Source: Erythrobasidium yunnanense
Lineage: Eukaryota > Basidiomycota > Cystobasidiomycetes > Erythrobasidiales > Erythrobasidiaceae
Assembly: GCA_001600175.1 (NCBI GenBank)
Contig: BCJC01000003.1
Coordinates: 1,550,001 to 1,614,000, forward strand
Reading direction: 5' to 3'
DNA length: 64,000 nucleotides
The notes below the pieces were generated by a model. That model did no database searches, was not told where the DNA came from, and saw only the letters and a program-made list of their open reading frames with translations. Positions 23,013-33,343 of this stretch are shown here, piece by piece. The position numbers and the translations under genes are program-made. Within the stretch, counting starts at the first letter, position 1. Every line of letters begins with the position of its first letter.

Positions 23013-23874
23013 TCACGACTGCAAACCAGCAAGTTCAGCGGACACACTTCGTAGCAGCCGCGCAAAGTCGGTGCGTGTAGCACTCTGAGTTGGTGCAAGC
23101 TCAGGGATCCAGTTCTCGAGGCCTTTGAGTTTCGCCGAGAGTGTAGTGGTTTTACCTTGCAGCTTTTGGCCAAGTCGTTGCAGCTATATGCTTCGCATCA
23201 GCGCTGTAAAATAAAATGAAAGGAGCTGAACCAACCAATAAAGCGCTTCCCTCGCCATCGAGACATTTGCATATTCGCTGTATCAAGTCTCCTGAGAGGT
23301 TGGTGGACCGAGTGGTCACTGCTGAGATCACATCTTTGACCAGAGCCGTGCGATCGTTCGAGCATGCCAGGGTCATCAAGGAGACCATTTGATCGATATC
23401 AAACATATAAGGGTTCTCGCGCATTTGTAGCCTGTTCAGCAGCAGTCAGCGCATCAACACGGCGAGTAGTCGGTAAAAGTACCGAATGCCCTGCTCGACG
23501 ATGATCTGAAGGCTTATGATCTGATATTTGAGAGCCGCGGTAAGGAGGTTCACCAAGTCCTTGGTAGCCATTTTGGCTGCATCCGGAAGCTTGGTCACAT
23601 CGTCCTGTTGAATGCCGAAAAGTAGGTATGCAACAGTTTCCCCATCTTCGTCCAACTTGAGGACCTGCTCCTTTTCGCTTGCCTGGCCTAGAGTGAACAT
23701 GTCGCGGAACACCGGAGATGCCCGCGTCAAAATTGCATCTTCCAGGTAGAAGAGGACCGTCCTCGGGGCGGCGCCTTCTCCAGATGGCGTGCGTAGGCAT
23801 ATGTTCGTACCAGGTCTCGCGGGAAAGTCTGAATGTACGATCTCTTGTACATCGCCATGCGAAGAGCTGTCCAT
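23013..23874 (-). CDS. BTB/POZ-like protein, copy 3
   Basis: Intact three-exon copy. Exon 1: MDSSSHGDVQEIVHSDFPAR, then VLFYLEDAILTRASPVFRDM and LVNLLTAALKYQIISLQIIV, ending at the shared QGIR donor. Exon 2 (about 23424-23240): YMFDIDQMVSLMTLACSNDR and VTTRSTNLSGDLIQRICKCL, helical, ending DGEGSALL. Exon 3: LQRLGQKLQGKTTTLSAKLK, a short probable coiled coil, with ARLLRSVSAELAGLQS before a TGA at 23013. About 240 residues, smaller than copy 1. The exon 3 type is shared with copies 2 and 4, so these three form a second subgroup. Role unknown beyond the BTB fold. Confidence 0.7.
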
Positions 23875-24521
23875 GATAAACGCGATAAAACGGTTCGCTC
23901 GGGACAGTATAGAGAAGAGAAAGAAGGGGGAGAGTTTTCAGAAGGGAGGAAAAGAAAGAAGACTTCGAAATGGTGCACATGCGACAATCAGCCAGTATTG
24001 CGTGTGATGTGTTCTTGACGCTGGAAGACGTACAACGAATCCGAGCGAGCACGACGAGAAGGGTACTTTAAGCGAGCCGGAAGAGAAGACCCTCTCGTCT
24101 GTAAGCTCTGGGAATGTGTGTGAAACTCCACACACACTCTCCGCACACTCCCTTCGACTTGGCCTCTCCTGTCGCGTCGGGCCCTTTTGCTTTGCGTACG
24201 TCAAATGGTTGTTCGCTTGCACACGAGCTTGACTTGGACACGCTGTAAGATCCCATGAGAAGGTTCTTGTCAACTTCGGTAGGCTCGCTGAATCATCTGG
24301 ACATATTGGCTTGAGGTAGACCGGCAAAGATGCTTTCATGAAAGGAAGGAAGTAGACATAGCTTTAAGCCACTTTCCATGGCTCCAATAGTCCACGGCTA
24401 GCTGATTGCAACAAAGTTCTACCATCTGATCTCGATCCTGTCTAAATTGTTCAAGAGTTGCTCCACCACCTAGCAAGCTTATCCTCATCTGAACGTTCGA
24501 CGGACGTTGCAATTTCGTGCT
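23875..24521. other. Intergenic stretch between BTB-like copies 3 and 4
   Basis: About 650 bp. Minus-strand frames here (23938-24339) have no family resemblance. No repeat or RNA gene seen. Confidence 0.35.
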
Positions 24522-25436
24522 TCATTGAAGGACCAATCCTAGACTGGCTGCTATGCGGTCCACAATTGTGTTGGCCGCCCTCACACCAGACCCACTGAAC
24601 GAGTAGCTCGACTCCGATTTCGCCAGGCAAGCCTTCAATTGGTCCAAGTCCGCCGATATGGAAGCTGTTTTACCTCGGAGTTTCTGCCCGAGGTGTCGCA
24701 TCTATAGTAGAGCCTCTAATGTTAGATCAGGCTTTCAGCCGCGTTGGGATCCGTTTCACGCACCAATAAAGCATTGCCATGACCATCAAGGCAGTGAGCA
24801 AGCTGTTGCAGGTATTCTCCATCGAGGCTGAGTGTACGCTGAGCGACCGCACTCATCAGATCTTGCATCAAGATTTTTCGGTCGGCTGTGCATGCGAGTC
24901 GCATTATGACGGACATATGTTCGATCTTGAGTACTGCATCTTTCTGATTCTTGACTCGCGAGCTGTTTTATTGCATGTTAGCGGGTTCATTGTCCCCTTG
25001 ATGGAGGCTGCCCTACCGGAAGCTGTTTTCGACAATGACCTGTATCAAGTTGGTCTCATACTTGATGGTAGCTGCAAAAGAGCTTTACGAGCTCTCCTAC
25101 GGGCATAGTAATTGCGTCTGGGTATTTGCTGATGTCGTCGGCCATAAAGAGGAGCAGGTGCTCCAGGGTCTGGTCATCCTCCTCCAGCTGGACATAAGGG
25201 ATTTCCATGGCTTCAGACGTACTTCCCAATGCGAACATGTCGCGAAATACGGCACTAGAACGTGCGAGGGCGTCCTCCTCGACGTAGAAGAGGGTTGTTT
25301 GCAGCGACGTGACTTCGCCGATAGTCTCTTCAGCTGGCACGCTGCGTAAACACAGACTTGTTCCAATCCTTGCTGGGAACTCGGTATGCACTACTTCAAC
25401 GAGCTTTGGAGGGGAGGATGTCGATGGACACTGCAT
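24522..25436 (-). pseudogene. BTB/POZ-like copy 4, single frameshift in exon 1
   Basis: The start is MQCPSTSSPPKLVEVVHTEF, then TTLFYVEEDALARSSAVFRD and VQLEEDDQTLEHLLLFMADD. At an A4 run on the plus strand (about 25076-25079) one extra base breaks the frame: AATIKYETNLIQVIVENSFR, the expected BTB end, lies in the next frame, followed by the conserved donor. Exon 2 (MSVIMRLACTADRKILMQDL, CLDGHGNALL) and exon 3 (MRHLGQKLRGKTASISADLD, stop at 24522) are otherwise open. The lesion is in a homopolymer, so a base-calling error is possible; if real, the gene has only recently been lost. Confidence 0.6.
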
Positions 25437-25911
25437 TGGAAGGGCAGAAGAAGCAGGAGGTGGTAAGGGAAGCAGTTGGTAAGAAGAGAAGGAAAGGAAA
25501 GGAAGAAGGAGAGTAATGTGAGTGATAAGAAGAGATGTGTGGGATTGCCCAACCAACGAAAGCTGCTCAGGAAGTCGCCCGAGGGCCTAGGACAACGCAA
25601 CTCCTTCGCATTTCTACCTCATCTAGCTATGAGAGGTACATAGACACTGTATCACCTGAATTGTAACACCTCGACCCCTATCATCTCTGTTGCTGGCAGC
25701 AAGCGAATTCGAGTCCTTCCTGCGATTCTCTGACCGTCACTACGAGCGCGCCGTCAGAGTGCGATGTGTTCTAGCTCGAAGGCAATACTTGAGGTGTTCA
25801 GCCGGCGGAATCCCTGTGTTCTGAAACAGTCGAGGTGCGCAAAAGGCAAAGCGCGATATCTTCACAATCAGGTCAAAAGCCCTGCAAAGACTATCTTTAC
25901 GACGAAAGATA
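25437..25911. other. Intergenic stretch between BTB-like copies 4 and 5
   Basis: About 475 bp containing a pyrimidine/purine-biased leader upstream of copy 4 (roughly 25440-25530). No gene recognised. Confidence 0.35.
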
Positions 25912-26832
25912 CTATGCGACTTGAATCTGTGGCAGTCTGACTATCTCCTCCGAAGCGTCCTCTTCAATGTCGCTCGAAACATCAAAAGCCTCCACCGTCT
26001 CCGTACTAATCGTGATGCCAGACCAGATCTGTTTCTTCTTCTCCCTCTCCACCTTCGCTAGCTCTTCCATCTATACAATTAACGATTAGCAAGCATCACT
26101 TTCTTGCAAATATTCGGCGAATACGCACAAACAGATTGACACCCTTAATATCGATATTTGCGGAAAGTGTCTCCACGACCCTCTCCCGCAAGCTCTTCCG
26201 CATGTTTGCGACGATAGCAGCTGCCTCTTTATAGAGGACTAGCCTTTTGAAGGTCCATGCGGTCACTAGAATGGCAGCGAGCTTCTCGTGGAAAGTTGGA
26301 GTGCGAAGGACGGTGATCTGCATGCGCAGTCTAGATGGTAACAATCAGCTACAAGATTGGAGCAAGAAAGAGTAAGCTCCACTCCTCACCGAATACAGTG
26401 CTCCGCCAAGGTCTGGACAGAAACGATTCCGTATTTGAACGCAGCTTTGTACAGCTTGTTTAGACCATCCAGATCCAGTTCGAGTAGATCAGGATAGTCA
26501 TTCAGATCTTCCTGGATGCTTCGTAGAAGGTACTCGAGCGTGATCGCATCTTCCGCGACTTGGAATACAGCTGTGCCGTCCTTCCTCGCCAACATATCGC
26601 TGAATACGTGAGAATGCCGCTGAAGGAGTGATGTGCGAACGTAGAAACGCGTAGCTTGAGCCTGAGGCACAGGTGCATTGAGACCGGACGTGCATGGCTC
26701 GCTTGCTGCACTACGCAGACAGATCATTTCGTCGGCACTGTCTGGAAGCTGGAACATAGGGTGGACCAGATCTAATCCCGGGTCTGTGAAGCTGAGCGCA
26801 GCGGAGTTATGAGCAGGATGTTCGATAGCCAT
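25912..26832 (-). CDS. BTB/POZ-like protein, copy 5
   Basis: Intact three-exon copy. Exon 1: MAIEHPAHNSAALSFTDPGL, DLVHPMFQLPDSADEMICLR, then ATRFYVRTSLLQRHSHVFSD and LNKLYKAAFKYGIVSVQTLA, closing at EHCIR with a GTGAGG donor. Exon 2 (about 26330-26125): FHEKLAAILVTAWTFKRLVL and IVANMRKSLRERVVETL, ending NIDIKGVNLF before a GTGCGT donor. Exon 3 (about 26070-25912): MEELAKVEREKKKQIWSGIT and an acidic tail ending IVRLPQIQVA. About 260 residues. The exon 2 ending groups it with copies 1 and 6. It is divergent from the MFS transporter gene across about 700 bp. Confidence 0.7.
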
Positions 26833-27527
26833 CGGAAGTGAGAGCTGCGAATGCGACGAAGGGCGACTTGGACAGAGTGGACGGAAGGAGAGAGGTGACT
26901 GGCTTCATGATGATATCGTCGTGCTTCTCTTGCTGAACTGTTCCGTATGCATTCTGAAGCCTAATGAACGCCGGCTCGGTCGACAGGCCAAAGCGTGTTC
27001 TCCAGTGAGAACAGGCAGTATGATACATGTCGTTGCATATCATGGTAGTGGTTCTTGGCGTTGTGCGATAGCTTTACGGCTCCTTGCAGCCAGACTTCCA
27101 GTGCGATTTCGCCAGCCTTGGACTCATGGGCTTGCATTCGTTCCCATCACTGCTCAGGACGCGCGAAAAACTGCATTGACTGTAATTGAAGACAGTATAT
27201 ACCATAACTTGACGCGGCAGGCATCGACAAGAATCTCGAACAATTGCTGAGAAGTAAAGTCACGACGAGTTCCTTGAATCTCTTTGTTCTGCATCCCAGT
27301 CGCCAGCCGGGACATCCAGGATGCGCGTACATGTCTTCTTCTCACGTCCAGCACAGCTCCGCAGCCTCCACACTCGAAGAACCCGTCTGCATCCGGGTTG
27401 AGAGCTCGAAAATAGACCCATCCCCATTGCTAACTATAAATAAGCACTAGCTCTCTACGCAAAGCTGAAAAGATCTTCCTGCTCTTTCTCTCTCACACAC
27501 CTTCCTCATTCCCGCTCATCTTTCACC
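26833..27527. promoter_or_regulatory. Divergent intergenic region of BTB copy 5 and MFS transporter, with TATA box
   Basis: About 695 bp between divergent starts. TATAAATAA at about 27435-27443 lies about 90 bp before the transporter ATG and is followed by a CT-rich stretch, the layout of a fungal core promoter. The rest holds no recognised gene. Confidence 0.45.
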
Positions 27528-29433
27528 ATGGCAGAGCATAATGCACGCTTCGCGCCCGAGACCAACAATGAGAAGCCAGAGGCCAGCCAGCTCGAGAAAG
27601 GATCTACTCTTGCACCCACAGACTCGCAGAGATCTACTGGATATGCAGCCAGTACGGCTGGGCTTGACCACAAGTCTGAGACCTCAAAAGCAGAGCGCAA
27701 GCTGCTCTTCAAGCTCGACATCGTGATCCTTCCGCTTGCAATGCTTCTCTACCTGTCCGCTTATCTCGTACGCGATAGATTGCCTGAAGTAACCGGATGC
27801 CAGCTGACCTCCACCTACTCTACAGGATCGAGGTAATCTAGGAAATGCAAGACTGCAAGGTCTCCAAGACACTGTCTTGCGGGGTTCAGACACCAACTAC
27901 AGTATCGCACTCTCCTGCTTCTTCATCACCTATGTTCTCCTGTCCATTCCCGGAACAATGCTCGCAAAGGCCTACCTTCCATCCCGCACCATCGCTGCTG
28001 GAGCTCTCATCTGGTCTATCGCAGCTACATGTCAAGCTGGAGCCTTCAGTCCTGCTGGCTTGTACGTCTGCCGATTGTTTGTTGGTGTCGGAGAAGGTGA
28101 GCAACTCGGCATTATATACTGCGACGCTAGACTGACTCCACTCTGTTGCCTTAGCTATGTTCGGTCAAGCTATGGCTCTATACTGTCCGTTGTCAATGCT
28201 TTCCTTCTCGCCGAAGTATGCTGACCAGCTTTGCGCCTGCTAACAGTCAGTTTCTGGTACAGGTGCGTTTTGCAAAGTCTTCTCGACTTAATCTCGAACG
28301 GATACTAATCGGGTGTCGTTCACAGAAAGAACGAGATCGCCAAACGAGTCGGTCTCTTCATTGCTTGCGGAGCTCTTGCAGGGTGTGTAGAGCTTGTTAC
28401 TACAGTTTCGTCTGAATCAATTAATCGTTCGCATCTGCAGAGCCTTCTCTGGTCTCATCTCATACGGTGTCCAGCACATCAACTCGCGCAAGCTCATCCA
28501 ATGGCGGATCCTGTTCCTCGTGGAGGGTATTCCATCCCTACTCCTAGCCATCTGCGTCTTCTTCTTCCTCCCTTCTCGACCCGAAAAGTCTCGCTACTTG
28601 AACGAGAATGAGCGCACTCTAGCCTGCACGCGCCTCAACGCCGATTCCCTCGGAGAAGTAGGCTCAGGCCTTGACTGGCGAGCTGTTCGACGAGCTTTCA
28701 CATCTCCCAGGACTTGGATATCCTCGATCATGTACTCATGCATGAATCTTGGCCTTGGAAGCGTCGGAGGTTTCTTGCCAACGATCATCAAGGGCTTCGG
28801 ATACACCAACGCAGAAGCTCAGCTATACACCGTCCCGCCCTACGCCGTATGCGTCGTCTTTATGTTTCTCCTGACCAGCTACTCGGATAGATACCAGACA
28901 AGAGGTATCCCTACAGCCTGCGTCTTCATCATCGGTCTAGTCGGCTGGACGATCCTCTATACCATCGACCCAAGACCAGGCCATGGGAATCTGCATGCGC
29001 GATACTTCGCTGTCATCTGCGTTGTGACTGCTGGATACAGTGCTATCCCGCTCATGTGAGTCCGCCTTGCTTAATCCAGCTTATGCGTGACTGACATCTG
29101 TACATCACCAGAATCGGCTGGCAATCCAATAACTGTCCCTCCGAGTCACAACGAGCCGTCTCTCTCGGCGCTCTCAACAGTATCGGTCAATGCCTCAGTA
29201 TTCTAGCCGCCTTCCTCTTTCCCAAGAACGAGGGACCATACTACCACAAGGGATGCAAAGTCAACTTGGCCTTCCAGGCTCTAGGCTTTGTGATCGCTGT
29301 GGGCTTGACGATCTGGTATAGAATGGAGAATAAGAAGAGGGATGAGAGGGAGGGTGGAAGACCACCCAAGGGAGAGCGAATCGAATATAACGAGCATTAT
29401 GATAAGTCTCTTGGGTTTAGATACGTGGTGTAA
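27528..29433 (+). CDS. MFS transporter, anion:cation symporter (Dal5-like) family
   Basis: Start MAEHNARFAPETNNEKPEAS with a long hydrophilic N-terminus, then AERKLLFKLDIVILPLAMLL. The first intron (about 27768-27829) joins YLSAYL to DRGNLGNARLQGL, the loop signature of the Dal5/Tna1/Vht1 transporter group. Further membrane segments include YSIALSCFFITYVLLSIPGT, LIWSIAATCQAGAFSP, RLFVGVGEAMF, a substrate-domain half from GLISYGVQHINSRKLIQWR, and FLVEGIPSLLLAICVFFFLP. The last exon encodes SLGALNSIGQCLSILAAFLF and ends RYVV at 29433. At least five introns are needed; those between 28095 and 28440 are short and closely spaced. Substrates in the family are allantoate, nicotinate, biotin and related acids. 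Allantoate is plausible here given the allantoin-catabolic gene at 35 kb, but is not shown by sequence. Confidence 0.8.
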
Positions 29434-30218
29434 GCAGACAATCTGTACGACAATATGCGGACGAATGACAACTGTATTGAGCGCAAAATTTCTGTCTCTT
29501 GGCGTCGCAGCTGCGAAGCGAGTACAACACATTCATTGCAAAGGGGCCTTACTAGTATGCGCATTCCCTTCGCATCGATGACTGCCAGCATTTCGTTCAG
29601 TTGGGAAGTCGAGATCTTCGATGCTTGTTGGGCAACTACTCTTGCAGTTTCGCGGAAAATGTCGTCACGATCGAATAGCTGCATGATCCGTAGCAACTCT
29701 CGTAGAGTGGTTGGGTTTATAATGCCATATTCCTTGAGCTTGAATTTAAAGCTGCTCGAGCACATCAGCCCTGTTACTTGGCTTGTAAGCGTGGCTCACC
29801 GAATAATATGCTCCACGAGAATCTGCACAGCAGGTATACCATACTTCAAAGAAGCAGCGTACAGTTCGGCGATCTCCTTCCCCTGTACCTCCACAAGGTT
29901 GGGGACTGCTATGCCGTCTGCGCTAATGACTTTCAACAGCATTGAGACTATTTCCCTTCCCTCAGTCAGCGGTATGACTGACTCCGTACCCTTGGGCTCA
30001 TCGATCATCGAGAACATCTCGCGAAAAAATCGGCCCGACTGCCTCAGCACCGATACGGCAATATAGAAGCGCGTACTCTTCTTGTTTGGATCTGAAGGGG
30101 TGGTTCGCAGACAGACTACATCTCCATCCTTCAACGGGAAGTCGGGGTGAACAGCATCCTCGCCAGCGTCCTTGAAGCTGAGCTTAGATGCGACAAGCGA
30201 CGGTTGTGGAGATTCCAT
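29397..30218 (-). CDS. BTB/POZ-like protein, copy 6
   Basis: Start MESPQPSLVASKLSFKDAGE (an in-frame ATG seven codons upstream is possible), then DAVHPDFPLKDGDVVCLRTT, STRFYIAVSVLRQSGRFFRE and IAELYAASLKYGIPAVQILV, ending EHIIR at the conserved donor. Exon 2 (about 29760-29560): YGIINPTTLRELLRIMQLFD and QASKISTSQLNEMLAVIDAK, ending GMRIL. By comparison with copies 1 and 5 an intron follows (GTAAGG to TTCGCAG, about 42 bp, a multiple of three). Exon 3 is LRRQETEILRSIQLSFVRIL and ends at 29397. Exon 3 overlaps the final 37 bp of the convergent transporter coding sequence. It is separated from copies 1-5 by that transporter gene. Confidence 0.65.
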
Positions 30219-30463
30219 AGCGAAGGGAATAGAGAGCAAGAGCTACGCAGTTTGAAGTCTGGCCTTGTTGTCAGGCAGTTTCTTGATGAGCTCTCGATGC
30301 GGAACGCGTTTGACGGGGTTCGGCAGATAGTCAGACCATAGAAGTTCATCTTAAGAGTCAGATTTAGCATCTGCAGCATATCTGGGCCAGTCTCCAAGCA
30401 TTTCGCATTCCAGCTTGTTTCGAGATTCTCTTGACTCCCCTCCACAAGCTTGTGACATTCAAT

Positions 30464-32820
30464 ATGAGCGGTATGGATGAGATTGAAGCGTTATTGGAAT
30501 CGTCAAAAGCAGAAGTAGGAGCTGGCAGAAACGGCGACAGCGAGGTGAGCGAGTATCGGTCAGGGAGAAAAGCTGCAAAATCGCTGATTCTTCGACTTGA
30601 ATTCGGCAACGCAGTACCGAAGGTGAAGAGCGAGCAAGATATATCATGCATACAACGACCACTAACAACGCTGAATCGCGCAGCCATTCCCCGTCTGGCA
30701 AATCGAGCAGCTCGCGGTCCCATCGAAGAAGCAGCAGGCGAGACCGCTCAAGAACACCTCGAGGTGATAGAGACAGCGACAGACGAAGCAGCAGACATCA
30801 CCGCGATGGATCAGCAGAAGATGACCGCAAATCTGTGCACAGCAGCTCGAGCAAGCGAAGAGACCACGACGGCGGCGATGAAGACAGAGACCGCGACAGA
30901 GAGAAGAGACGAAGAAGATCATCAAGGTCAAGAAGCAGAGACCGTAGAGATAGAGACAGACGAGACAGGGATAGAGACAGAGACTCCGGCCGCTCAAGGA
31001 GAGACCGCGACAGCGGCAGAAGCGACGGCAGAAGCGATGAATACAGAGGCTCAGGCAGACGTCGTGATGATGACCGGTAGGACTTCTCATCATGCTACTC
31101 TGATAGCAAGCTGATTGTGTCTGCAGAGAACGACCAGCTCGCGAAGCTCCTCGAGAAGAACGCAGGCCCAGAAGCCCATCTCCTCCAAAGTAAGCTCGAC
31201 CACCTTCTATATCATAGCTCAGCTAAACAAAGTTGCGCAAATCCCGAAGAATGACCGAGGAAGAACACGAAATGCGCTCTGTATTTGTTTCCCAACTATC
31301 AGCTCGTGTCGGAGATCGTGAACTTTTCCAGTTTTTCGAGACCCAAGTAGGCAAAGTCCGAGATGCAAGAGTCATTCTCGACAGAGTCAGCAGGCGAAGC
31401 AAGGGGTGAGTCTTTCCTCCATCTCTATTCTTGAGGAAGCGCAGAAGCTGACCTTGCTGGGCTATGTGACAGCGTCGCATACGTCGAGTTTATCGACCTC
31501 GATGATGTCCGAAAAGCTATCAACCTCACGGGAACAAGACTGCTCGGTATACCGATCATTGTGCAGTACACCGAAGCTGAACGAAACCGCCAGGCTGGTT
31601 TGACCCAGAGACAGAACGTACCAGAGCATATCACAGTGTGAGTTGCGCCCTAGTCCTCCTCGCCCAAGTATTCATACTGATGATGTGATTGCTAGCCCTC
31701 CTGGCTCAGACGCCCGAGGCGACTCTCCTGTACCCTGGAACAGAATCTACGTTGGTTCGCTTCCCTTCTCACTTCGCGAAAATGACATTCGACAGATCTT
31801 TGAGCCTTTTGGGCCTATCGACATTGTGGATTTACACTTCGACAACATCACCCAAAAATCGAAAGGTTACTGCTTCGTACAGTACCGGAAGCATGTAGAT
31901 GCTCAACAGGCGCTAGATAAGATGAATGGTTTCGAAATTGCAGGAAGACCAATCAGAGTCGGACTCGTCACTGAGAAGGGTTCGTCAAATCCAAATATGC
32001 AGAATAGTAACGGACCCAATATGGGTGCTGGAATGGGAATGGCTATGAGCATGGGAATGAACGGTGCTGGAGGTATGGGAGGAGGGCCTCGTGGACCTGG
32101 ACCTGCAAATAGCGGAATGATGCGCCCAGACAACCTGGAAGATGGAGGTGGGCTCTCATTGTGTCCTTCTTTGCAGGGTGTCACAAAAGCTGATGAGTAG
32201 CTATGTTATTCTCGCCAGGCGGGGGTCTTAACAGCATTTCGAGAATCGAGCTTATGCAGAAGCTTGCTAGGACCGAAGCTGCTCCTACCGGAGGTTTGGC
32301 AGCACCTACTAAGCCGATGTAGGTCAAGTCCTCAAGCCATTCATCCACTCATGCTGACCTTGGTTGCGCAGGTTCCGTGTCAATGTGCCTACAGCTACAA
32401 GCAAGTCTGTTCTCCTAAAGAACATGTTCAATCCAGCAGAAGAGACTGAGCGCGACTGGGACACCGAACTCCGAGACGACGTTAAAGGCGAATGCGAAAA
32501 CAAGTATGGTAAAGTCGCAGAGATCTACGTCGAGAAGGATTCTGCTGTAAGCTTCTTGTTATCTTCCTGAATGATTGCATTCAAGATGCAGAGCTGATTT
32601 CACTTGTGCGTATGCGCAGGGCGAGATATATCTGAAATTCGATTCCATAGAGTCTGCAGGAAAAGCTGTCAATGGACTGAATGGTCGATTCTTGTGCGTC
32701 ACCTTCGATCCAGTCTATACTGTCGCACTCTAGCTGAATGTACTTCTGTATCGCAGCGGCGGTCAGCAGGTCGTCGCATCCTACATCTCGGATGCCATGC
32801 TGGAAGCTCATCGCAAGTAG
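30464..32820 (+). CDS. RBM39/CAPER-type splicing factor (CC1-like)
   Basis: A U2AF65-related splicing factor. Exon 1, MSGMDEIEALLESSKAEVGA, splices to a long RS domain (about 30685-31180, Arg/Ser/Asp-rich). RRM1 (about 31260-31620) has VFVSQL and KGVAYVEF, RRM2 (about 31740-31975) has IYVGSL and KGYCFVQY, and a Met/Gly-rich linker (GMGMAMSMGMNGAGGMGGG) precedes RRM3 (from about 32371), which ends LNGRFFGGQQVVASYISDAM. The RFF tripeptide fits a UHM-type third RRM that binds ULM peptides. The frame ends at a TAG at 32818-32820. Seven or more short introns. It is nuclear by family. The gene is divergent from BTB copy 6 (about 245 bp between starts). Confidence 0.9.
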
Positions 32821-33343
32821 TCGACTGAAACTTCGCTATCTTCTGCATCGCGAGCATAGAGCAGTATGACGCAGTATGCACTATACAGCCGATGTCCTCT
32901 CTTCTCTCTGGCTGGCGACTCTTCTCGTAATGGGTGTGCATGACGTGTGCTAGGTTTCTCTTCATCTCCCTTTTCTCCTATCTACATACTGGCTGGCTGG
33001 TCGACTTCTGGGAATGCGATCTTTCTACATCACCCACCTCAAGTCTGTCTGTCACCGGAACATTGCGCCCTCTATCGAATATACACTACGACAACTACGA
33101 CAAACCTGCTCGTCTCGGGACGCGCTATGTCACTTATCGGTTAATTTGTTCTCCAGGCTCTCGTGGGCTGCTTCTTGTTTGTACTAAGCGTATGACAGCC
33201 GATCTATATCTGCAATATCAATACCGCTGTTACGTTTTATTTGCGGACAATAAGGATGTTTTGCCAAGCAGAAGGTATACAACGACAAGTCTTGCCAGCT
33301 AACCCAAGAACGACCTAACGAACAGCATGCAAGGAGTATGCAT
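32821..33343. other. Convergent intergenic stretch between RBM39-like and RIO2 genes
   Basis: About 520 bp holding the 3' flanks of two convergent genes. The plus-strand frame 32934-33302 has no recognised motif and is not called. Confidence 0.4.

Noticed and set aside
25690-25730. TTCGAGTCC resembling a tRNA T-loop
   Set aside because: No matching stems or acceptor arm could be drawn around it.
30662-31093. Minus-strand cysteine-rich frame
   Set aside because: It is the antisense of the RS domain of the RBM39-like gene; the cysteines come from reversed Ser/Arg codons.
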